Shown one piece after another: positions 29,927 to 31,341 of a stretch of 31,341 bases of DNA (position 1 is the first letter of the stretch; each line of letters starts with the position of its first letter). Both the position numbers and the translations under genes were made by a program. Under the pieces are notes generated by a model. That model searched no databases and was not told the DNA's origin. It saw nothing but the letters and a program-made list of their open reading frames with translations. The stretch is from Acidobacteriota bacterium (GTDB lineage: Bacteria > Acidobacteriota > UBA6911 > RPQK01 > JADFOI01), in assembly GCA_022545645.1 (NCBI GenBank), contig JACZQQ010000002.1:1-31341 (forward strand), written 5' to 3'.

Positions 29927-30187
29927 ATGGTCGTTGATGATCGAGAGCATCTGATTCAGGAAGAAAAAAGGAGGATTCGCCGATTGCGGGTGTTGGTCGA
30001 TTTGACCACCAGTGTTCTCTACCAGGATGCCGCTCTGACGCTGGAAGAGGCGCAACAGCTGGTGCGGGGAGCAGAGAAAGCCATTTTGAAGATGTTTCCG
30101 GATAAGCAACAGACTTTTGACCTCGTGCTTCGCCCTCGTTTCGAACGGATTCTGCGGGAACGCTGGGGGCAGTTAGCCCCGAGTTGA
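29927..30187 (+). CDS. Small helical protein of unknown function, upstream of dtd
   Basis: An 86-residue protein from ATG 29927. An in-frame extension to 29885 would run through the GAA-loop hairpin, so I used the shorter form. GGGGG lies just two bases from the ATG. The sequence is charged and helical: EKRRIRRLRVLVDLTTSVLYQ, LTLEEAQQLVRGAEKAILKMFP, FDLVLRPRFERILRERW. It has no signal peptide and no cysteines. I do not recognise the family. It ends seven bases before dtd and probably shares its transcript. Confidence 0.7.
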   Translation: MVVDDREHLIQEEKRRIRRLRVLVDLTTSVLYQDAALTLEEAQQLVRGAEKAILKMFPDKQQTFDLVLRPRFERILRERWGQLAPS

Positions 30188-30194
30188 GGATCAG

Positions 30195-30647
30195 ATGCGA
30201 GCCGTGATACAGCGAGTTGAAGAGGCCAGGGTCACGGTTGAGGGCAGAGCAGTTGGTGAAATTTCCAAAGGGTTGCTCGTTTTGTTGGCTATCGAAGCGA
30301 GTGATGGGCTGGAGGACTTGGCCTTTCTCAAAAAGAAGATCCTCAATCTTCGTGTCTTCGAAGATGAGCAAGGCAAGATGAATCTTTCGCTGCTGGACGC
30401 AGGCGGAAGTGTGCTCATGGTTTCACAGTTCACTTTATACGGCGACTCTCGCAAGGGTAATCGACCCAGTTACTCGCGGGCCGCTCCTCCGACTCAGGCA
30501 AAAAAGCTCTACCACGAGCTCATAGAGCAACTTCGTTTGGAAGGAGTTACGGTGGAAGCGGGAAAGTTTCAAGCCATGATGAAAGTAGCTCTGGTGAATG
30601 ATGGCCCGGTGACATTGATCGTGGATTCGAAGAAGGGCTATTACTGA
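30195..30647 (+). CDS. dtd: D-aminoacyl-tRNA deacylase
   Basis: A 150-residue DTD, which hydrolyses D-amino acids wrongly attached to tRNA. The start MRAVIQRVEEARVTV, the SQFTLYGDSRKGNRPSY motif that includes the active-site SQ pair, and the C-terminal NDGPVTLIVDSK containing the chiral-proofreading Gly-cisPro are all present. Length is standard. GAGG lies upstream of the ATG. Confidence 0.95.
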   Translation: MRAVIQRVEEARVTVEGRAVGEISKGLLVLLAIEASDGLEDLAFLKKKILNLRVFEDEQGKMNLSLLDAGGSVLMVSQFTLYGDSRKGNRPSYSRAAPPTQAKKLYHELIEQLRLEGVTVEAGKFQAMMKVALVNDGPVTLIVDSKKGYY

Positions 30648-30668
30648 GTTGTGCACGACAGCACGAAA

Positions 30669-31341
30669 TCACCTGTCAGTGGGCTGAACCGGAACCGGTT
30701 GTAGTTCCCACTCTTTCAAGAGCTCCTGGGGAAGATTCGGGGAGTAGGGGGGCTCTCGAAAGAGTAGAACCCTTACCTGAGCCTTCCTCCGTGTATTTCT
30801 CACCCATCGATCCATTTCTTGGTTGGTTCTCTCCAGGATAAGGATTTCCCGAATCTGTTCCTGGACCAGTTCGAGGGCCGGGAGAGGGGCGCCAGTCTCT
30901 CTTAATTGGGGGACAAGTGTCTCATCGTAGTATTTCTGAATTTGTTGGGGTAAGAGAATGATGAAGGGTTCGAATCGGTTCTGCACGAATTTCCAAACAG
31001 CCAGCTCGCGCTGGATGACCTCTCGCAGATCAGACTCGGTCATCTCCATCGATTTGAGGTTCTCCTGAAATTGAACTTGTGAGGAAAAGCGACGCTGATA
31101 GGCCTGCAGCTGAATGTCAACTTCCTCCTGTGAGATTCCTATTCCAGGAGTTTGTTGAGCCTGGCGTGAAATCAGTTTTTGATTGATGAGTTGATCCAAA
31201 ACGGTTAAATACAAGTCTTGCCTCTTCTGGGGCTCCTCGGGTACCTCCCAACCCTTGTATTGCACCAGCTGCTGGACTTCCGAAAAGGAAATGACTTCCC
31301 CTTCGACCAGGGCGGCAACCTGATCCACGACCTCGCCTCGA
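30669..31341 (-). CDS. SurA-N-like periplasmic chaperone-type protein, 5' end outside the window
   Basis: The frame is open to the right edge (224 codons seen). It opens GEVVDQVAALVEGEVIS, the typical start of a mature SurA N-terminal domain. The earlier GTG at 31328 is therefore unlikely to be the real start, and a signal peptide should lie beyond the edge. The helical pattern (LDQLINQKLISRQAQQ, ISQEEVDIQLQAYQRRF, LREVIQRELAVWKFVQ) fits a SurA N-domain. The C-terminal 60 residues contain no parvulin prolyl-isomerase domain, so it would be a chaperone-only form. Its stop lies 21 bp from the convergent dtd stop. Confidence 0.75.
   Translation of the reverse strand, partial: RGEVVDQVAALVEGEVISFSEVQQLVQYKGWEVPEEPQKRQDLYLTVLDQLINQKLISRQAQQTPGIGISQEEVDIQLQAYQRRFSSQVQFQENLKSMEMTESDLREVIQRELAVWKFVQNRFEPFIILLPQQIQKYYDETLVPQLRETGAPLPALELVQEQIREILILERTNQEMDRWVRNTRRKAQVRVLLFREPPYSPNLPQELLKEWELQPVPVQPTDR

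Noticed and set aside
29756..30109. In-frame upstream extension of lexA
   Set aside because: It covers the REP-like palindrome, heptamer repeats and the divergent small gene. LexA homology and a good ribosome binding site begin at 29755.

Overview
This window looks like the chromosome of a Gram-negative bacterium. Supporting signs are a SurA-like periplasmic protein, an MlaF-like ATPase, signal peptides, and an ECF sigma factor paired with a membrane anti-sigma factor. The two-subunit 2-oxoacid:ferredoxin oxidoreductase (KorA with fused gamma-alpha domains, KorB beginning its cluster motif LCAGCGHD), FadN and the split B12 mutase resemble genes I associate with Acidobacteriota. That phylum call is moderate to low confidence. 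I see no phage, CRISPR, rRNA or tRNA gene. The most unusual content is in the spaces between otherwise ordinary genes.

Layout: 1-1592 holds the N-terminal part of glmU and a Lys/Ala-rich TPR protein, both on the minus strand and separated by a palindromic repeat element. 1714-10104 (plus strand) holds a radical-SAM protein with unusual cysteine spacing, translationally coupled to a RocA/PruA-type dehydrogenase, then korA-korB and a FadN-type beta-oxidation enzyme. Together they suggest amino-acid and fatty-acid catabolism through glutamate, 2-oxoglutarate and acyl-CoAs. 10328-17466 is a complete histidine operon, yerC-hisG-D-C-B-H-A-F-IE, with mostly overlapping genes but two repeat-filled gaps. 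17572-20648 holds an orphan MlaF-like ATPase with an N-terminal membrane segment, a palindromic element, a small unknown gene, a SufR-like Fe-S regulator and thiol peroxidase. 20650-27094 (minus strand) is a likely operon, icmA-icmB-btuF-btuC-btuD, followed by a secreted M28 peptidase. 27442-29755 (minus strand) holds lexA, an ECF sigma factor, its anti-sigma factor and a secreted TPR protein. 29927-31341 holds a small helical protein, dtd, and a partial SurA-N-like protein.

Two points matter most. First, the B12 mutase would usually be called methylmalonyl-CoA mutase, but its two substrate-specificity positions are Phe54 and Gln172, the isobutyryl-CoA mutase signature. Next to it lies an ABC importer of the cobalamin/heme/iron-chelate type, probably for its cofactor. 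Second, the intergenic DNA contains a connected family of mobile-looking repeats. There are about 235-262 bp palindromic elements with ends related to CCTATGCATAATCCCGGCT or TTAGTGTCTCG, tandem heptanucleotide arrays that run into the 3' ends of hisD, the MlaF-like gene and btuD, and small hairpins with a GAA loop (the GCGAAGC type).
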